From Micromonospora coxensis (lineage in GTDB: Bacteria; Actinomycetota; Actinomycetes; Mycobacteriales; Micromonosporaceae), in contig NZ_LT607753.1 of assembly GCF_900090295.1 (NCBI RefSeq), forward strand, positions 2,728,001 through 2,792,000: a DNA stretch of 64,000 nt, given 5' to 3'. Each line of letters starts with the position of its first letter. Position 1 is the first letter of the stretch. Below, piece by piece: positions 46,950-57,790 of this stretch. Made by a program: the position numbers and the translations under genes. The notes beneath the pieces were generated by a model that saw only the letters and a list, made by a program, of their open reading frames with translations, was not told where the DNA came from and did not search any database.

Positions 46950-47603
46950 TCAGCCGCCGTACGAACGCAGCGCGTCGATGGCGCGGACGGTGACGTCCTC
47001 CACCGGCCCGGTCGCGTCGATCCCGACCAGCTTGCCCTGGGCGCCGTAGTAGTCGACGAGCGGCGCGGTCTTGTCGGCGTACTCCCGCAGCCGGGCCGCG
47101 ATCGTCTCCGGCTTGTCGTCGTCCCGCTGGAACAGCTCGGCGCCGCACCGGTCGCAGATGCCCTCACGGGTGGTGGCATCGAACTCGACGTGCCAGATCT
47201 TGCCGCAGCCCCGGCAGGTACGCCGACCGGAGAGCCGCCGGATCACCTCGTCGTCGTCGACGACCAGCTCCAGCACCAGGTCCAGCGCGGTGCCGAGATC
47301 GGCCAGCAGCTTGTCCAGCGCGGCGGCCTGCGGCGTCGTACGCGGGAAGCCGTCGAGCAGGAAGCCCTCGGCGGCGTCCGGTTCGGCGAGCCGGTCCCGG
47401 ACCATGTTGATGGTGACCTCGTCGGGGACCAGCTTGCCGGCGTCCATGTACCGCTTGGCCTCGACACCCAACGGCGTGCCCTGCGAGACGTTCGCCCGGA
47501 AGATGTCCCCGGTCGAGATCTTCGGCACCGAGAGGTGAGCGGCGATGAACTCCGCCTGTGTGCCCTTGCCCGCGCCCGGCGGGCCAACCAGAACGAGTCG
47601 CAT
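46950..47603 (-). CDS. adk: Adenylate kinase (zinc-binding LID)
   Basis: Interconverts ATP+AMP and 2 ADP. 217 residues: P-loop [18 protein letters not shown]-binding [13 protein letters not shown], and a long LID with a Cys4 zinc site ([17 protein letters not shown]). The ATG is immediately adjacent to the secY stop, the typical secY-adk-map order. Confidence 0.97.
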   Translation of the reverse strand: MRLVLVGPPGAGKGTQAEFIAAHLSVPKISTGDIFRANVSQGTPLGVEAKRYMDAGKLVPDEVTINMVRDRLAEPDAAEGFLLDGFPRTTPQAAALDKLLADLGTALDLVLELVVDDDEVIRRLSGRRTCRGCGKIWHVEFDATTREGICDRCGAELFQRDDDKPETIAARLREYADKTAPLVDYYGAQGKLVGIDATGPVEDVTVRAIDALRSYGG

Positions 47604-48932
47604 CTACCGCAGGAACCCTTCGTAGTTCCGCTGCATGAGTTGGCTCTCGATCTGCTTCACGGTCTCCAGACCGACGCCGACCATGATGAGCACAGCGGTG
47701 CCGCCGAACGGGAAGTTGAGGAACTGCTCGCTGTTCAGCCAGATGAAGAAGAAGTTCGGCAGGATCGAGATGATGCCCAGGTAGAGCGCGCCCGGCAGGG
47801 TGATCCGGCTGAGGATGAAGTCGAGGTACTCCGCCGTCGGCTTGCCCGGGCGGATGCCCGGCACGAAGCCGCCGTACTTCTTCATGTTGTCCGCGACCTC
47901 GGTCGGGTTGAACGTGATCGACACGTAGAAGTACGTGAAGAAGATGATCAGCAGGAAGTAGAGGGCGATGTGCTCCGGCGCGGTGGCCTTCACGATGTGG
48001 TTCTGGATCCAGGCCTGGACCTTGCCCGGGTCGTTCGGGTCGAAGAACTGCAGCGCCAGCTGCGGCAGGTACAGCAGCGAGGAGCCGAAGATGACCGGGA
48101 TGACACCCGCCTGGTTGACCTTCAGCGGAATGTAGGTCGAGGTGCCGCCGTACATCCGCCGGCCGATCATGCGCTTGGCGTACTGCACCGGGATCCGGCG
48201 CTGCGCCTGCTCGATGAAGCAGACCGCGGTGATGACCACCAGGACCAGGACGAGCACCAGGGCGAACTTGGCCCAGCCCTCGTTGGTCTTGATCTTCCAG
48301 CCCTCGCTGGGGAGCCGGGCGGCGATCGAGGTGAAGATGAGGACGGACATGCCGTTGCCGACGCCGCGGTCGGTGATCAGCTCGCCGAGCCACATCACCA
48401 TGCCGGTGCCGGCGGTCATCGTCATGACCAGGATGCTCAGCGTCAGCCAGTTCGGGATGCCGGTGCCCTCGGGCACGATCGGGAACTGGTCGCACTGGTT
48501 GTTGAAGAGCTGCCCGGAGCGGGCCAGCGCCACGAACGCCGAGGACTGGAGAATGCCCAGCCCGAGGGTCAGGTAGCGGGTGTACTGGGTGATCTTCGCC
48601 TGCCCGGCCTGGCCCTCCTTGCGGAGCTGCTCCAGCCGGGGGATGACCACCGTCAGCAGCTGCAGGATGATCGACGCGGTGATGTAGGGCATGATGCCCA
48701 GCGCGAAGACCGAGAGCTGCAGCAGCGCGCCGCCGGAGAAGAGATCCAGCAGGTTCAGCACCCCGGTGGTGTCACCCTGGATCGTGTCGAGGCACTTCTG
48801 CACGTTGCCGTACGAGACGCCTGGGCTGGGCAGGGTGGCACCCAGCCGATAGACCGCGATGATGCCTACTGTGAACAGCAGCTTCTTGCGCAGGTCAGGC
48901 GTACGGAACGCACTGAGAAAGGCGGACAGCAA
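47604..48932 (-). CDS. secY: Preprotein translocase channel subunit SecY
   Basis: 442 residues, ten membrane helices, core of the SecYEG export channel. Motifs are GGALLQLSVFALGIMPYITASIILQLL (plug and TM2), TEVADNMKKYGGFVPGIRPGKPTAEYL (cytosolic loop) and the C-terminal QIESQLMQRNYEGFLR. Start is TTG at 48932 with GGAGG upstream; no ATG/GTG lies in a better position. A terminator separates it from rplO, so it likely has its own promoter; TAGAGT at 49025-49030 (minus strand) is a weak -10 candidate. Confidence 0.96.
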   Translation of the reverse strand: MLSAFLSAFRTPDLRKKLLFTVGIIAVYRLGATLPSPGVSYGNVQKCLDTIQGDTTGVLNLLDLFSGGALLQLSVFALGIMPYITASIILQLLTVVIPRLEQLRKEGQAGQAKITQYTRYLTLGLGILQSSAFVALARSGQLFNNQCDQFPIVPEGTGIPNWLTLSILVMTMTAGTGMVMWLGELITDRGVGNGMSVLIFTSIAARLPSEGWKIKTNEGWAKFALVLVLVLVVITAVCFIEQAQRRIPVQYAKRMIGRRMYGGTSTYIPLKVNQAGVIPVIFGSSLLYLPQLALQFFDPNDPGKVQAWIQNHIVKATAPEHIALYFLLIIFFTYFYVSITFNPTEVADNMKKYGGFVPGIRPGKPTAEYLDFILSRITLPGALYLGIISILPNFFFIWLNSEQFLNFPFGGTAVLIMVGVGLETVKQIESQLMQRNYEGFLR

Positions 48933-49113
48933 CTTCTTCCTCCTGCGCGAGGCGGGCCGCCGGTGTTCCCTGGCGGGGCGGGGTGGGTGCCGGGCGAGTG
49001 CCCGATATCCATAGCTGGGAAGGGACTCTAACAGCCCGATCCCGGTCCGGGCAGATGTGCCCGGCTACATAAACCGAATCCGATGTTACTTGGCGCACAC
49101 GGACCATGTAGAC

Positions 49114-49155
49114 CATGGCGCCCGCCCAGTCGGTGACAACTGAGCGGGCGCCATG
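49114..49155 (-). terminator. Terminator between rplO and secY
   Basis: CATGGCGCCCGC (49114-49125) pairs with GCGGGCGCCATG (49144-49155), a perfect 12-bp stem starting seven bases after the rplO stop on the minus strand. It splits the spc operon from secY-adk-map. Confidence 0.75.
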
Positions 49156-49162
49156 TTCGTGC

Positions 49163-49606
49163 TTACAGCTCGGTGACGGAGCCACCGGCGGCGGCGATCT
49201 TCTCCTTGGCCGACGCGCTGAACGCGTGCGCCGACACCTGGAGCGCCACACCACCGAGGTCGCCGGTGCCGAGGACCTTCACCGGCTGGCCCTTGCGGAC
49301 CGCGCCGGCGTCGACCAGCTCCTGCGGGCCGACCTGGCCGCCGTTCGGGAACAGCTCGGCCAGCCGGTCCAGGTTCACGACCTGGAAGACGACCTTGAAC
49401 TTGTTCTTGAAGCCCTTCATCTTCGGCAGTCGCATGTGGATGGGCATCTGCCCACCCTCGAACGCCGCCGAGATGTTCTTGCGGGCCTTGGAGCCCTTGG
49501 TACCGCGACCGGCGGTCTTGCCCTTGGAGCCCTCACCGCGACCCACGCGGGTCTTGTCGGTCTTGGCACCGGGCGCCGGGCGCAGGTGGTGAACCTTGAT
49601 CGTCAT
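49163..49606 (-). CDS. rplO: 50S ribosomal protein L15
   Basis: 147 residues: [40 protein letters not shown] (basic extension into the ribosome core), then [18 protein letters not shown] and a C-terminal globular part ending [19 protein letters not shown]. Overlaps rpmD by one base. Confidence 0.97.
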   Translation of the reverse strand: MTIKVHHLRPAPGAKTDKTRVGRGEGSKGKTAGRGTKGSKARKNISAAFEGGQMPIHMRLPKMKGFKNKFKVVFQVVNLDRLAELFPNGGQVGPQELVDAGAVRKGQPVKVLGTGDLGGVALQVSAHAFSASAKEKIAAAGGSVTEL

Positions 49607-49788
49607 TACTCGACCTCCTCGACCTTCACGAGGTGGTTGACCGCGAAGATCATGCCGCGGATCTCCGGACGATCCTCCTTGACCACCACGTCGTTGATCC
49701 GCTTGAGACCGAGCGAACGCAGCGAGTCACGCTGGTTGCGCTTGGTCCCGATCTCGGACCGGACCTGGGTGACCTTCAGGCGTGCCAT
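49606..49788 (-). CDS. rpmD: 50S ribosomal protein L30
   Basis: 60 residues: [39 protein letters not shown] and on. Start at 49788 overlaps the rpsE stop; the frame upstream is the rpsE shadow. Confidence 0.96.
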   Translation of the reverse strand: MARLKVTQVRSEIGTKRNQRDSLRSLGLKRINDVVVKEDRPEIRGMIFAVNHLVKVEEVE

Positions 49789-50402
49789 CAGGACTGCACC
49801 CCCGCCCGCGAGGCCAGCATGGCCGCCGGCGCGACGTCCTCGACCGGCAGGCCACGACGGGCCGCGACCTGCTCCGGGGACTCGAGCCCCTTCAGGGCCG
49901 CCACGGTGGCGTGCACGATGTTGATCGGGTTCGACGAACCGAGGCTCTTGGAGAGCACGTCGTGGATACCCGCGCACTCCAGCACGGCGCGGACCGGACC
50001 GCCGGCGATGACACCCGTACCGGCCGAGGCCGGCTTGAGCAGCACCACACCGGCCGCGTCCTCGCCCTGCACCGGGTGCGGGATCGACTGGCCGATCCGC
50101 GGCACCTTGAAGAAGTGCTTCTTGGCCTCCTCGACACCCTTGGCGATCGCCGCGGGCACCTCCTTGGCCTTTCCGTAGCCCACGCCGACGGTGCCGTCGC
50201 CGTCGCCCACGATCACCAGGGCGGTGAAGCTGAAGCGACGACCACCCTTCACGACCTTGGCGACGCGGTTGATCGCGACGACCCGCTCGAGGTGCGGGGT
50301 CTTCTCGACGGGCGCGTTTCCGCGGCCGCCCTCACGGCGGTTGTCGCGGCGACCACCCTCGTTGCCACCGGACCCGCCGCCACGGCGCTGTTGACCTGGC
50401 AT
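49788..50402 (-). CDS. rpsE: 30S ribosomal protein S5
   Basis: 204 residues with a Gly/Arg/Asn-rich N-terminal extension of about 35 residues, then the double-stranded-RNA-like domain ([33 protein letters not shown]) and the C-terminal domain ([52 protein letters not shown]). Involved in mRNA decoding fidelity and helicase activity. Confidence 0.97.
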   Translation of the reverse strand: MPGQQRRGGGSGGNEGGRRDNRREGGRGNAPVEKTPHLERVVAINRVAKVVKGGRRFSFTALVIVGDGDGTVGVGYGKAKEVPAAIAKGVEEAKKHFFKVPRIGQSIPHPVQGEDAAGVVLLKPASAGTGVIAGGPVRAVLECAGIHDVLSKSLGSSNPINIVHATVAALKGLESPEQVAARRGLPVEDVAPAAMLASRAGVQS

Positions 50403-50435
50403 CAGCAGCCTTCCTTCTCTCTCGTGACGGGGTTT

Positions 50436-50825
50436 CTAGAACTCGAGCCCGGCTTCGCGGGCGGCGTCGGCAAGCGCGGCGACCCGCCCCGCGTACCGGT
50501 TGCCACCGCGGTCGAAGACGACCTTGGAGACGCCGGCCGCCTTGGCCCGCTCGGCGAGCAGGGCGCCGACCTTGCCGGCCAGGGCGCTCTTGTCGCCCTC
50601 CGTACCGCGCAGCGACGCGTCCAGGGTCGAGGCCGACGCCAGGGTGTGACCCTTGGTGTCGTCCACGATCTGGGCCACGATGTGCCGCAGGGAACGGGTG
50701 ACCACCAGGCGGGGACGCTCGGCGGTGCCGCTGATGTTCTTGCGGACCCGGAAGTGCCGGCGCGCACGCCCGACGGCACGCTTGGCGGCGACGCCGCGGC
50801 GGCGCTTGAGCAGCGTGGCGCTCAC
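50436..50825 (-). CDS. rplR: 50S ribosomal protein L18
   Basis: 129 residues, 5S rRNA binder: basic N-terminus ([36 protein letters not shown]), C-terminal [29 protein letters not shown] start overlaps the rplF stop (GTGA). Confidence 0.97.
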   Translation of the reverse strand: MSATLLKRRRGVAAKRAVGRARRHFRVRKNISGTAERPRLVVTRSLRHIVAQIVDDTKGHTLASASTLDASLRGTEGDKSALAGKVGALLAERAKAAGVSKVVFDRGGNRYAGRVAALADAAREAGLEF

Positions 50826-51364
50826 TTCTTACCTGCCTTTCCAGCCTTGCGGCGGATGACCTCGCCCTGGTACTTCACGCCCTTGCCCTTGTAGGGCTCC
50901 GGCGGGCGGATCTTCCGGATGTTGGCGGCAACCTCACCGACCTGCTGCTTGTCGATGCCGGCCACGTGGAACAGCGTCGGCTTCTCCACCGTGAAGGTGA
51001 TGCCGTCCGGGGCCGGCACCAGCACCGGGTGCGAGAACCCGAGCGCGAACTCCAGGTCCTTGCCCTTGGCGGTGACGCGGTAACCGGTACCGGCGATCTC
51101 CAGGCTCTTGCGGTAGCCCTCGGTCACCCCGACGATCATGTTGGCGACCAGGGTACGGCTCAGGCCGTGCAGCTCCTTGGCCTTGCGCTCGTCGTTCGGC
51201 CGGTTCACGTGCAGCTGGCCGTCCTCGGCCCGCTCCACGGTGATCGGCTCGGCGAGCGTGTGCGACAGCTCGCCCTTCGGGCCCTTGACCTTCACGGTCT
51301 GGCCGTCGATCGTGATGTCGACGCCGGCCGGTACCGGGATCGACTTACGTCCAATACGCGACAT
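50822..51364 (-). CDS. rplF: 50S ribosomal protein L6
   Basis: 180 residues from ATG 51364: [28 protein letters not shown], and the C-terminal signature [26 protein letters not shown]. Located near the GTPase-associated centre. The frame to 51412 is not conserved. Confidence 0.97.
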   Translation of the reverse strand: MSRIGRKSIPVPAGVDITIDGQTVKVKGPKGELSHTLAEPITVERAEDGQLHVNRPNDERKAKELHGLSRTLVANMIVGVTEGYRKSLEIAGTGYRVTAKGKDLEFALGFSHPVLVPAPDGITFTVEKPTLFHVAGIDKQQVGEVAANIRKIRPPEPYKGKGVKYQGEVIRRKAGKAGKK

Positions 51365-51380
51365 TTCTACCTGTCTCCCG

Positions 51381-51788
51381 TTACCAGACGAAGGCGAGGA
51401 CTTCCCCGCCAACGCTCCGCTTGCGGGCCTGCCGGTCGGTGAGCAGCCCCTGGGACGTCGAAATGATCGCCACGCCCAGCCCGCCGAGCACCCGCGGGAG
51501 CCCGTCCGACTTGGCGTACACCCGGAGACCGGGCTTGGACACGCGCTTGATGCCGGCCAGGCTCCGCTCGCGGTTCTGGCCGTACTTCAGCTCGACGACC
51601 AGTCGCTTGCCGACGGCGCCCTCCTCGGGCTCCTCGACCGACCAGGTGGCGATGTAACCCTCGGTCTTCAGGACCTCGGCGATGTTCGCCTTGATCTTGG
51701 AGTAGGGCATCGTCACCCGGTCGTGGTACGCCTGGTTGGCGTTACGCAGACGCGTGAGCATGTCTGCGATCGGGTCGGTCATCGTCAT
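51381..51788 (-). CDS. rpsH: 30S ribosomal protein S8
   Basis: 135 residues: [22 protein letters not shown] and the C-terminal signature [34 protein letters not shown]. Primary 16S rRNA binder; in E. coli the spc-operon translational repressor. Confidence 0.97.
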   Translation of the reverse strand: MTMTDPIADMLTRLRNANQAYHDRVTMPYSKIKANIAEVLKTEGYIATWSVEEPEEGAVGKRLVVELKYGQNRERSLAGIKRVSKPGLRVYAKSDGLPRVLGGLGVAIISTSQGLLTDRQARKRSVGGEVLAFVW

Positions 51789-51861
51789 GGAATTCGTCAG
51801 CCTTTCTCGCCGGGGTTCCCGGGGCGATCAGCCCCGGGCCTACGGCGAAGAGCAATAGCTA

Positions 51862-52047
51862 TTACCAGGAAGCCTTGGACACGCCGGGCAGCTCACCGCG
51901 GTGGGCCATCTCCCGGATGCACACCCGGCAGAGACCGAACTTGCGGTAGACCGCCTTCGGACGCCCGCACCGCTGGCAGCGGGTGTACGCGCGAACCGAG
52001 AACTTCGGCTTCGCGGCCGCCTTGAGGATCAGCGCCTTCTTGGCCAT
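51862..52047 (-). CDS. rpsZ: 30S ribosomal protein S14, type Z (zinc-binding)
   Basis: 61 residues with an intact Cys4 zinc site ([24 protein letters not shown]) and KASW C-terminus: the short zinc-dependent S14. Zinc-free long S14, if any, lies elsewhere. Confidence 0.97.
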   Translation of the reverse strand: MAKKALILKAAAKPKFSVRAYTRCQRCGRPKAVYRKFGLCRVCIREMAHRGELPGVSKASW

Positions 52048-52051
52048 TCGC

Positions 52052-52621
52052 TCAGTTCTCCTTGAACGGGAAGCCCAGGAGCTTGAGCAGCGCCCGGCCC
52101 TCGTCGTCGGTCGTGGCGGTCGTGACCACCGTGATGTCCATGCCCCGCTGGCGATCGATTTTGTCCTGGTCGATCTCGTGGAACACCGACTGCTCGGTCA
52201 GACCGAACGTGTAGTTGCCGTGCCCGTCGAGCTTGCGCCCGTCCAGGCCGCGGAAGTCGCGGATACGCGGCAGCGCGATCGACAGCAGCCGGTCCAGGAA
52301 CTCCCACATCCGGTCGCCGCGGAGGGTGACCTTCGCGCCGATCGGCATGCCCTCACGCAGCTTGAACTGCGCGATCGACTTGGTCGCGCGCCGCACCTGC
52401 GGCTTCTGGCCGGTGATGGTGGCCAGGTCACGGACCGCGCCGTCGATCAGCTTGGCGTCGCGAGCGGCCTCGCCGACACCCATGTTGACGACGATCTTGA
52501 CCAGCCGCGGAACCTGCATGGGGTTCGCGTAGCTGTGCTGCTTCTGCAGCTCGGCCACGATCTCGTTACGGTACCGCTCCTTGAGGCGCGGCATGGTCTT
52601 GGTTTCGGTAGCCGTGGTCAT
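52052..52621 (-). CDS. rplE: 50S ribosomal protein L5
   Basis: 189 residues, 5S rRNA binder and bridge to the 30S head: [88 protein letters not shown] 52621 is preferred over the adjacent GTG 52624 for spacing from AAGGA. Confidence 0.96.
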   Translation of the reverse strand: MTTATETKTMPRLKERYRNEIVAELQKQHSYANPMQVPRLVKIVVNMGVGEAARDAKLIDGAVRDLATITGQKPQVRRATKSIAQFKLREGMPIGAKVTLRGDRMWEFLDRLLSIALPRIRDFRGLDGRKLDGHGNYTFGLTEQSVFHEIDQDKIDRQRGMDITVVTTATTDDEGRALLKLLGFPFKEN

Positions 52622-52941
52622 CACAGGTCCTTACCGGTGCTACGCGCGATGCGGACCTTCTGGCCGTTGTCGTCGATCCGGTAACCGACCCGGGTCGGCT
52701 TCCCGTCGGAGTCCAGGACCATCACGTTCGAGACGTGGATCGGGGCCTCCTGGGTGACGATGCCACCGGTCTTGGCGCCACGCTGGGTGGTGCTGATGCG
52801 GGTGTGCTTCTTGACCCGGTTCACGCCCTCGACCAGGATCTTGTCCTGCCGCGGGTAGGCCGCGATGACCTTGCCCTTGGCACCCTTGTCCTTGCCGGCG
52901 ATGACGACGACCGTGTCGCCCTTCTTGACCTTCACGGTCAC
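52621..52941 (-). CDS. rplX: 50S ribosomal protein L24
   Basis: 106 residues, KOW-domain assembly initiator: [24 protein letters not shown], then [24 protein letters not shown] start overlaps the rplN stop (GTGA). Confidence 0.96.
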   Translation of the reverse strand: MTVKVKKGDTVVVIAGKDKGAKGKVIAAYPRQDKILVEGVNRVKKHTRISTTQRGAKTGGIVTQEAPIHVSNVMVLDSDGKPTRVGYRIDDNGQKVRIARSTGKDL

Positions 52942-53306
52942 AACACCTCCGGCGCGAGAGAAATGATCTTCATGAACCGCTTGTCCCGCAGCTCACGACC
53001 AACCGGGCCGAAGATACGGGTACCACGCGGGTCCCCACCGTCCTTGATGATGACGGCGGCGTTCTCGTCGAAGCGGATGTACGAGCCGTCCGGCCGCCGC
53101 TTCTCCTTGGCGGTGCGGACGACGACGGCCTTGACGACGTCGCCCTTCTTCACACCAGCGCCCGGGATCGCGTCCTTGACCGTGGCCACGATGACGTCGC
53201 CGATGCTCGCGTAGCGCCGACCGGAGCCACCGAGAACCCGGATGCACAGGATCTCCCGGGCACCCGTGTTGTCGGCGACGCGCAGTCGCGACTCCTGCTG
53301 AATCAC
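52938..53306 (-). CDS. rplN: 50S ribosomal protein L14
   Basis: 122 residues: [93 protein letters not shown] start. First gene after the rpsQ-rplN spacer and therefore head of the spc segment. Confidence 0.97.
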   Translation of the reverse strand: MIQQESRLRVADNTGAREILCIRVLGGSGRRYASIGDVIVATVKDAIPGAGVKKGDVVKAVVVRTAKEKRRPDGSYIRFDENAAVIIKDGGDPRGTRIFGPVGRELRDKRFMKIISLAPEVL

Positions 53307-53330
53307 GTCTATCTCCTATGTCTGCCGGTT

Positions 53331-53356
53331 CTCCGGCCGCCCGGGGGCGGCCGGAG
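53331..53356 (-). terminator. Hairpin in the rpsQ-rplN spacer
   Basis: CTCCGGCCGCC (53331-53341) pairs with GGCGGCCGGAG (53346-53356) around a 4-nt CGGG loop, 49 bases after rpsQ and 25 before rplN. Likely marks the S10/spc operon boundary as terminator or attenuator. Confidence 0.65.
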
Positions 53357-53404
53357 CCTGGCGGAACCTGCGCCCGACCGATGCCGGCCGAGCTCGAGCC
53401 TTCG

Positions 53405-53680
53405 CTACTTGGCCTTCTCGAGGATCTCCACGAGCCGCCACCGCTTGGTGGCGGAGAGCGGCCGGGTCTCCATGATCAGGACCCGGTCGCCGATGCCGGC
53501 CGAGTTCTGCTCGTCGTGCACCTTCAGCTTGCGGGTACGGCGCATGATCTTGCCGTACAGCGCGTGCTTGACCCGGTCCTCGACCTCGACCACGACGGTC
53601 TTTTCCATCTTGTCGCTGACCACGAGGCCCTCACGCACCTTACGCGTGGCCCGCGCGGTGGCGGTGGTGTTCTCGCTCAT
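53405..53680 (-). CDS. rpsQ: 30S ribosomal protein S17
   Basis: 91 residues: [69 protein letters not shown] overlaps the rpmC stop (ATGA). Last gene of the S10 segment. Confidence 0.96.
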   Translation of the reverse strand: MSENTTATARATRKVREGLVVSDKMEKTVVVEVEDRVKHALYGKIMRRTRKLKVHDEQNSAGIGDRVLIMETRPLSATKRWRLVEILEKAK

Positions 53681-53913
53681 GATGCAGTCACCTCAGTCGG
53701 CGCGGCCGAGAGACCCAGCTCGCGCTCACGCATGATCGTGTAGATCCGGGCGATCTCCCGACGGATGACCTGCAGCCGCCGGTTGTTGTCCAGCTGACCG
53801 GTCGCGGCCTGCACGCGGAGGTTGAACAGCTCCGCCTTGGCCTCGCGCAGCTTCGTGACCAGCTCCTCCTCGGAGAGCTCACGCAGCTCGGAAGGCTTGA
53901 CGCCCGCTGCCAT
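53677..53913 (-). CDS. rpmC: 50S ribosomal protein L29
   Basis: 78 residues, two-helix protein at the tunnel exit: [58 protein letters not shown]. Start overlaps the rplP stop by one base. Confidence 0.95.
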   Translation of the reverse strand: MAAGVKPSELRELSEEELVTKLREAKAELFNLRVQAATGQLDNNRRLQVIRREIARIYTIMRERELGLSAAPTEVTAS

Positions 53914-54338
53914 CAGGATTCACCCACTTCGCGCGTAACAATGCGGCACTTCATCGGGAGCTTGTGGATCGCGCGACGCATCGCCTCTCGCGCGATCTGC
54001 TCGTTGGGGAAGGACATCTCGAAGAGAACCCGCCCCGGCTTGACGTTCGCGACCCACCACTCGGGCGAGCCCTTACCGGAACCCATCCGGGTCTCGGCCG
54101 GCTTCTTGGTCAGGGCCTGGTCCGGGAAGACCGTGATCCAGACCTTGCCGCCACGCTTGATGTGACGGGTCATCGCGATACGCGCCGACTCGATCTGGCG
54201 GTTGGTCACGTACGCCGGCTCGAGAGCCTGGATCCCGAACTCGCCGAACACCACCCGGTTACCACCCTTGGACGCGCCACTGCGGTCCGGGTGGTGCGGC
54301 TTGCGGAAGCCCTTCGGGGGCTTGCGCGGCATCAGCAT
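53913..54338 (-). CDS. rplP: 50S ribosomal protein L16
   Basis: 141 residues: [58 protein letters not shown] core and [24 protein letters not shown] 54338 is preferred over 54332 because GGAGGG is seven bases upstream and homologues begin MLxP. Confidence 0.96.
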   Translation of the reverse strand: MLMPRKPPKGFRKPHHPDRSGASKGGNRVVFGEFGIQALEPAYVTNRQIESARIAMTRHIKRGGKVWITVFPDQALTKKPAETRMGSGKGSPEWWVANVKPGRVLFEMSFPNEQIAREAMRRAIHKLPMKCRIVTREVGES

Positions 54339-54341
54339 CTG

Positions 54342-55199
54342 TCAGCCCTCCTGCTGCGTTTCTGCCGCAGCGGCGACGGCGCCGGCGTCAACCGGCTCGC
54401 CGCTCGGCGTCTCGGCCTGCTGCGCGATGGTGGTCGCAGCAGCCCGGCCGGCCTCGGTGCCACCGGCGGTCGTGCCGGACGAACCCGACCGGCCACGGCG
54501 CGGCCGCTCGGGGCGGTCGCCGCGGTCACGGCGCGGGCGGGACGGACCGGCCTCGGCCGGAGCCTCCCGGCCCGGGACGGCGTCGCCCTTGTAGATCCAG
54601 ACCTTCACGCCGATCCGGCCGAAGGTGGTACGGGCCTCGAAGAAGCCGTACTCGATGTTGGCCCGCAGCGTGTGCAGCGGGACCCGACCCTCGCGGTAGA
54701 ACTCGGTCCGGCTCATCTCGGCGCCGCCGAGACGACCCGAGACCTGGACCCGGATGCCCTTGCAGACCGGGTTCTTCATCGCCGACTGCATCGCCTTGCG
54801 CATCGCCCGACGGAAGCTGACCCGGCTGGACAGCTGCTCGGCGACGCCCTGGGCGACGAGCTGCGCGTCCGACTCGGGGTTCTTCACCTCGATGATGTTG
54901 AGCTGCACCTGCTTGCCGGTGAGCTTCTCCAGCTCGCCGCGGATCCGGTCGGCCTCCGCACCCTTACGGCCGATGACGATGCCCGGCCGGGCGGTGTGGA
55001 TGTCCACGCGGACCCGGTCCCGGGTGCGCTCGATGTCGACCTTGGAAATGCCGGCGCGCTCCAGGCCCTTGGACATCATCCGGCGGATCTTGACGTCCTC
55101 GCCGATGTAGTCCTTGTAGAGCTTGTCCGCGAACCAGCGGGACTTCCAGTCGGTCGAGATGCCGAGCCGGAACCCAGTGGGGTGAACCTTCTGACCCAT
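54342..55199 (-). CDS. rpsC: 30S ribosomal protein S3
   Basis: 285 residues: [27 protein letters not shown] domain ([31 protein letters not shown]), C-terminal core to [17 protein letters not shown] tail of about 70 residues, first Arg/Asp/Gly-rich then Ala/Glu/Gln-rich, extends past the family core, longer than most homologues. Confidence 0.97.
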   Translation of the reverse strand: MGQKVHPTGFRLGISTDWKSRWFADKLYKDYIGEDVKIRRMMSKGLERAGISKVDIERTRDRVRVDIHTARPGIVIGRKGAEADRIRGELEKLTGKQVQLNIIEVKNPESDAQLVAQGVAEQLSSRVSFRRAMRKAMQSAMKNPVCKGIRVQVSGRLGGAEMSRTEFYREGRVPLHTLRANIEYGFFEARTTFGRIGVKVWIYKGDAVPGREAPAEAGPSRPRRDRGDRPERPRRGRSGSSGTTAGGTEAGRAAATTIAQQAETPSGEPVDAGAVAAAAETQQEG

Positions 55200-55654
55200 T
55201 ACTCGGCACCCTCCGTCTTGCTCTGCCCCTCGGCAGCCTCGGCCTGCGCGGCCGGAGCGGCCTTCTTCGCCGACTTCTTCGGCGCGGCCGGCGCGACCGC
55301 CTCGACCGCCACGGTGATGTGGCAGGTCCGCTTGCGGATCCGGTACGCCCGGCCCTGCGCCCGCGGCCGGAACCGCTTCATCGTCGGGCCCTCGTCGACG
55401 AACGCCTCGCTGACGAGCAGCGCATCGGGGTCCAGCCGCTCGTTGTTCTCCGCGTTGGCGATCGCGCTCGCGAGCACCTTGTACACCTGCTCGCTCGCAG
55501 CCTGCGGCGCGAACTGCAGCACCGTGAGCGCCTCCTTCGCGGGCAGGCCGCGGACGAGGTTGACCACCCGGCGCGCCTTCATCGGCGAGATGCGCACGTG
55601 CCGCGCAACCGCCCGCGCGCCCGGAAGCACCGGAGCGTCGCCCTTTCCTGGCAT
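55199..55654 (-). CDS. rplV: 50S ribosomal protein L22
   Basis: 151 residues: [38 protein letters not shown], then [34 protein letters not shown] (tunnel loop). Ends in an Ala/Lys/Glu tail of about 30 residues. Overlaps rpsC by one base. Confidence 0.97.
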   Translation of the reverse strand: MPGKGDAPVLPGARAVARHVRISPMKARRVVNLVRGLPAKEALTVLQFAPQAASEQVYKVLASAIANAENNERLDPDALLVSEAFVDEGPTMKRFRPRAQGRAYRIRKRTCHITVAVEAVAPAAPKKSAKKAAPAAQAEAAEGQSKTEGAE

Positions 55655-55694
55655 CGCTGTAACCCCTTGTTCCTCTATCCGTATGCCCGCGGCG

Positions 55695-55976
55695 TCAGCG
55701 CCGGCGGCTCTTCCGGTCGTCCTTCTCGTGACCCTTGAACGTGCGGGTCAGCGCGAACTCGCCGAGCTTGTGCCCGACCATGGCCTCGGTCACGAACACC
55801 GGGACGTGCTTGCGTCCGTCGTGCACGGCGATCGTGTGCCCCAGCATCTCGGGGATGATCGTCGAGCGCCGCGACCAGGTCTTGATGACGTTCTTCGAGC
55901 CCTTGTCGTTCTGCGTCTCCACCTTCTTGAGCAGGTGGTCGTCGACGAACGGGCCCTTCTTCAGGCTGCGAGGCAT
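55695..55976 (-). CDS. rpsS: 30S ribosomal protein S19
   Basis: 93 residues: [70 protein letters not shown] compressed family core. 30S head protein forming intersubunit bridges with S13. Confidence 0.97.
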   Translation of the reverse strand: MPRSLKKGPFVDDHLLKKVETQNDKGSKNVIKTWSRRSTIIPEMLGHTIAVHDGRKHVPVFVTEAMVGHKLGEFALTRTFKGHEKDDRKSRRR

Positions 55977-55988
55977 GCTCTATCTCCC

Positions 55989-56828
55989 TCAGCCGCGCTT
56001 ACGCGTGGCGTAGCGGCGGCGGACGATCAGCCGGTCGCTCGGCTGGCCCTTACGACGGGTGCGGCCCTCGGGCTTACCCTGCGGGTTGACCGGGTGGCGA
56101 CCACCGGAGGTCTTACCCTCACCACCACCGTGCGGGTGGTCGACCGGGTTCATCGCGACACCACGGACGGTCGGGCGCTTGCCCTTCCACCGCATACGGC
56201 CGGCCTTACCCCAGTTGATGTTCGACTGGTCGGCGTTGCCGATCTCGCCGATGCTGGCGCGGCAGCGCACGTCCACCCGCCGGATCTCGCCGGACGGCAT
56301 GCGGAGGGTCGCGTACGCGCCCTCACGGCCGAGCAGCTGGATGCCGACGCCGGCCGAACGGGCCAGCTTGGCGCCGCCGCCCGGACGAAGCTCCACGTTG
56401 TGGATCGTCGTACCGACCGGGATGTTGCGCAGCGGCAGGTTGTTGCCCGGCTTGATGTCCGCGCTCGGGCCCGACTCGACCCGGTCACCCTGCTTCAGGT
56501 CCTTCGGCGCGATGATGTAGCGCTTCTCGCCGTCGGCGTAGTGCAGCAGCGCGATGCGCGCGGTGCGGTTCGGGTCGTACTCGATGTGCGCGACCTTGGC
56601 CGGCACGCCGTCCTTGTCGACCCGCTTGAAGTCGATCAGACGGTACTGCCGCTTGTGGCCGCCACCGTGGTGCCGGGTGGTGATCCGGCCGTGGGCGTTG
56701 CGTCCGCCCTTCTTCGGCAGCGGAGCCAGCAGCGACTTCTCGGGCGTCGACCGGGTGATCTCGGCGAAGTCGGCGACGCTGGAGCCACGCCGGCCCGGCG
56801 TCGTCGGCTTGTACTTACGGATAGCCAT
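55989..56828 (-). CDS. rplB: 50S ribosomal protein L2
   Basis: 279 residues: [35 protein letters not shown], and the conserved C-terminal loop [21 protein letters not shown] with the His near the peptidyl-transferase centre. Lies 12 bases after rplW and 12 before rpsS. Confidence 0.98.
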   Translation of the reverse strand: MAIRKYKPTTPGRRGSSVADFAEITRSTPEKSLLAPLPKKGGRNAHGRITTRHHGGGHKRQYRLIDFKRVDKDGVPAKVAHIEYDPNRTARIALLHYADGEKRYIIAPKDLKQGDRVESGPSADIKPGNNLPLRNIPVGTTIHNVELRPGGGAKLARSAGVGIQLLGREGAYATLRMPSGEIRRVDVRCRASIGEIGNADQSNINWGKAGRMRWKGKRPTVRGVAMNPVDHPHGGGEGKTSGGRHPVNPQGKPEGRTRRKGQPSDRLIVRRRYATRKRG

Positions 56829-56840
56829 TGTCTACACCCC

Positions 56841-57143
56841 TCAGCTGACCGGGCCGCCGAAGGCCTCGATACGGTCACCGTCAGCCAGCTTCACGATCGC
56901 CCGCTTGGTGGCCTTGCGCTGACCGAAGCCGGTCTTGGTGCGCTTGCGCTTGCCCTCGCGGTTGAGCGTGTTGACCGTCAGGACGCGGACGTTGAAGATC
57001 TGCTGGATAGCGATCTTGATCTCGGTCTTGTTGGCGTCCGGGTGCACCAGGAAGGTGTACCAGTTCCGGTTCAGCTCGCTGTAGCTCTTCTCCGAGACGA
57101 CCGGCGCGACGATGATGTCCCGCGGGTCGGCGATCGTGCTCAC
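56841..57143 (-). CDS. rplW: 50S ribosomal protein L23
   Basis: 100 residues: [67 protein letters not shown] core, docking site for trigger factor and SRP. GTG start overlaps the rplD stop (GTGA). Confidence 0.96.
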   Translation of the reverse strand: MSTIADPRDIIVAPVVSEKSYSELNRNWYTFLVHPDANKTEIKIAIQQIFNVRVLTVNTLNREGKRKRTKTGFGQRKATKRAIVKLADGDRIEAFGGPVS

Positions 57144-57790
57144 TTGCCACCCTCCTCGGTGGTCTCGGCGGGAACGCCCAGGAACTCGTCCAGGGCCTCC
57201 TTGGTGAAGACCACGTCGTCGGCCACCAGCACGTCGTACGTGTTGAGCTGGCCGGCCTCGATCAGGTGCACCCGCGGCTCGTTGCGCAGCGACACCCAGT
57301 TCAGCTCGTCGGTGCTGCTCAGCACGACGAGGACCCGACGGGCCTCGGTCAGCTTGGCCAGCGTGGCCAGAGCGGCCTTGGTCGACGGCTTCTCGCCCGA
57401 GACGAACGCCTCGACGACGTGCACCTGGCCGGCGCGCGCCCGGTCGGAGAGGGCCCCACGCAGGGCGGCGGCCTTCATCTTCTTCGGGGTCCGCTGGCTG
57501 TAGTCGCGCGGGACCGGGCCGTGCACCACGCCACCGCCGGCGAACTGCGGCGCGCGGATCGAGCCCTGGCGGGCACGACCGGTGCCCTTCTGCTTGTACG
57601 GCTTCTTGCCGCCACCGGCGACCTCGCCGCGGGTCTTGGTCTTGTGCGTGCCCTGCCGGGCCGCGGCGAGCTGGGCCACCACGACCTGGTGCATCAGCGC
57701 GATGTTGGCCTGCACGTCGAAGATGTCGGCGGGCAGCTCGACGGAGCCGGCCTTGCCGCCTTCGACGTTGAGGACGTCAACGGTGGTCAC
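57140..57790 (-). CDS. rplD: 50S ribosomal protein L4
   Basis: 216 residues: tunnel loop [60 protein letters not shown]. In E. coli L4 represses the S10 operon through its leader. GTG start overlaps the rplC stop. Confidence 0.97.
   Translation of the reverse strand: MTTVDVLNVEGGKAGSVELPADIFDVQANIALMHQVVVAQLAAARQGTHKTKTRGEVAGGGKKPYKQKGTGRARQGSIRAPQFAGGGVVHGPVPRDYSQRTPKKMKAAALRGALSDRARAGQVHVVEAFVSGEKPSTKAALATLAKLTEARRVLVVLSSTDELNWVSLRNEPRVHLIEAGQLNTYDVLVADDVVFTKEALDEFLGVPAETTEEGGK

Noticed and set aside
46125..49031. A 968-codon plus-strand open frame over map, adk and secY
   Set aside because: Antisense shadow of three clearly conserved genes; no domain or start signal.
53964..57503. A 1179-codon plus-strand open frame across the S10 operon
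   Set aside because: It is antisense to rplP, rpsC, rplV, rpsS, rplB and rplW. The His/Leu/Val/Gly/Arg-rich composition is what high-GC codon bias produces on the opposite strand.
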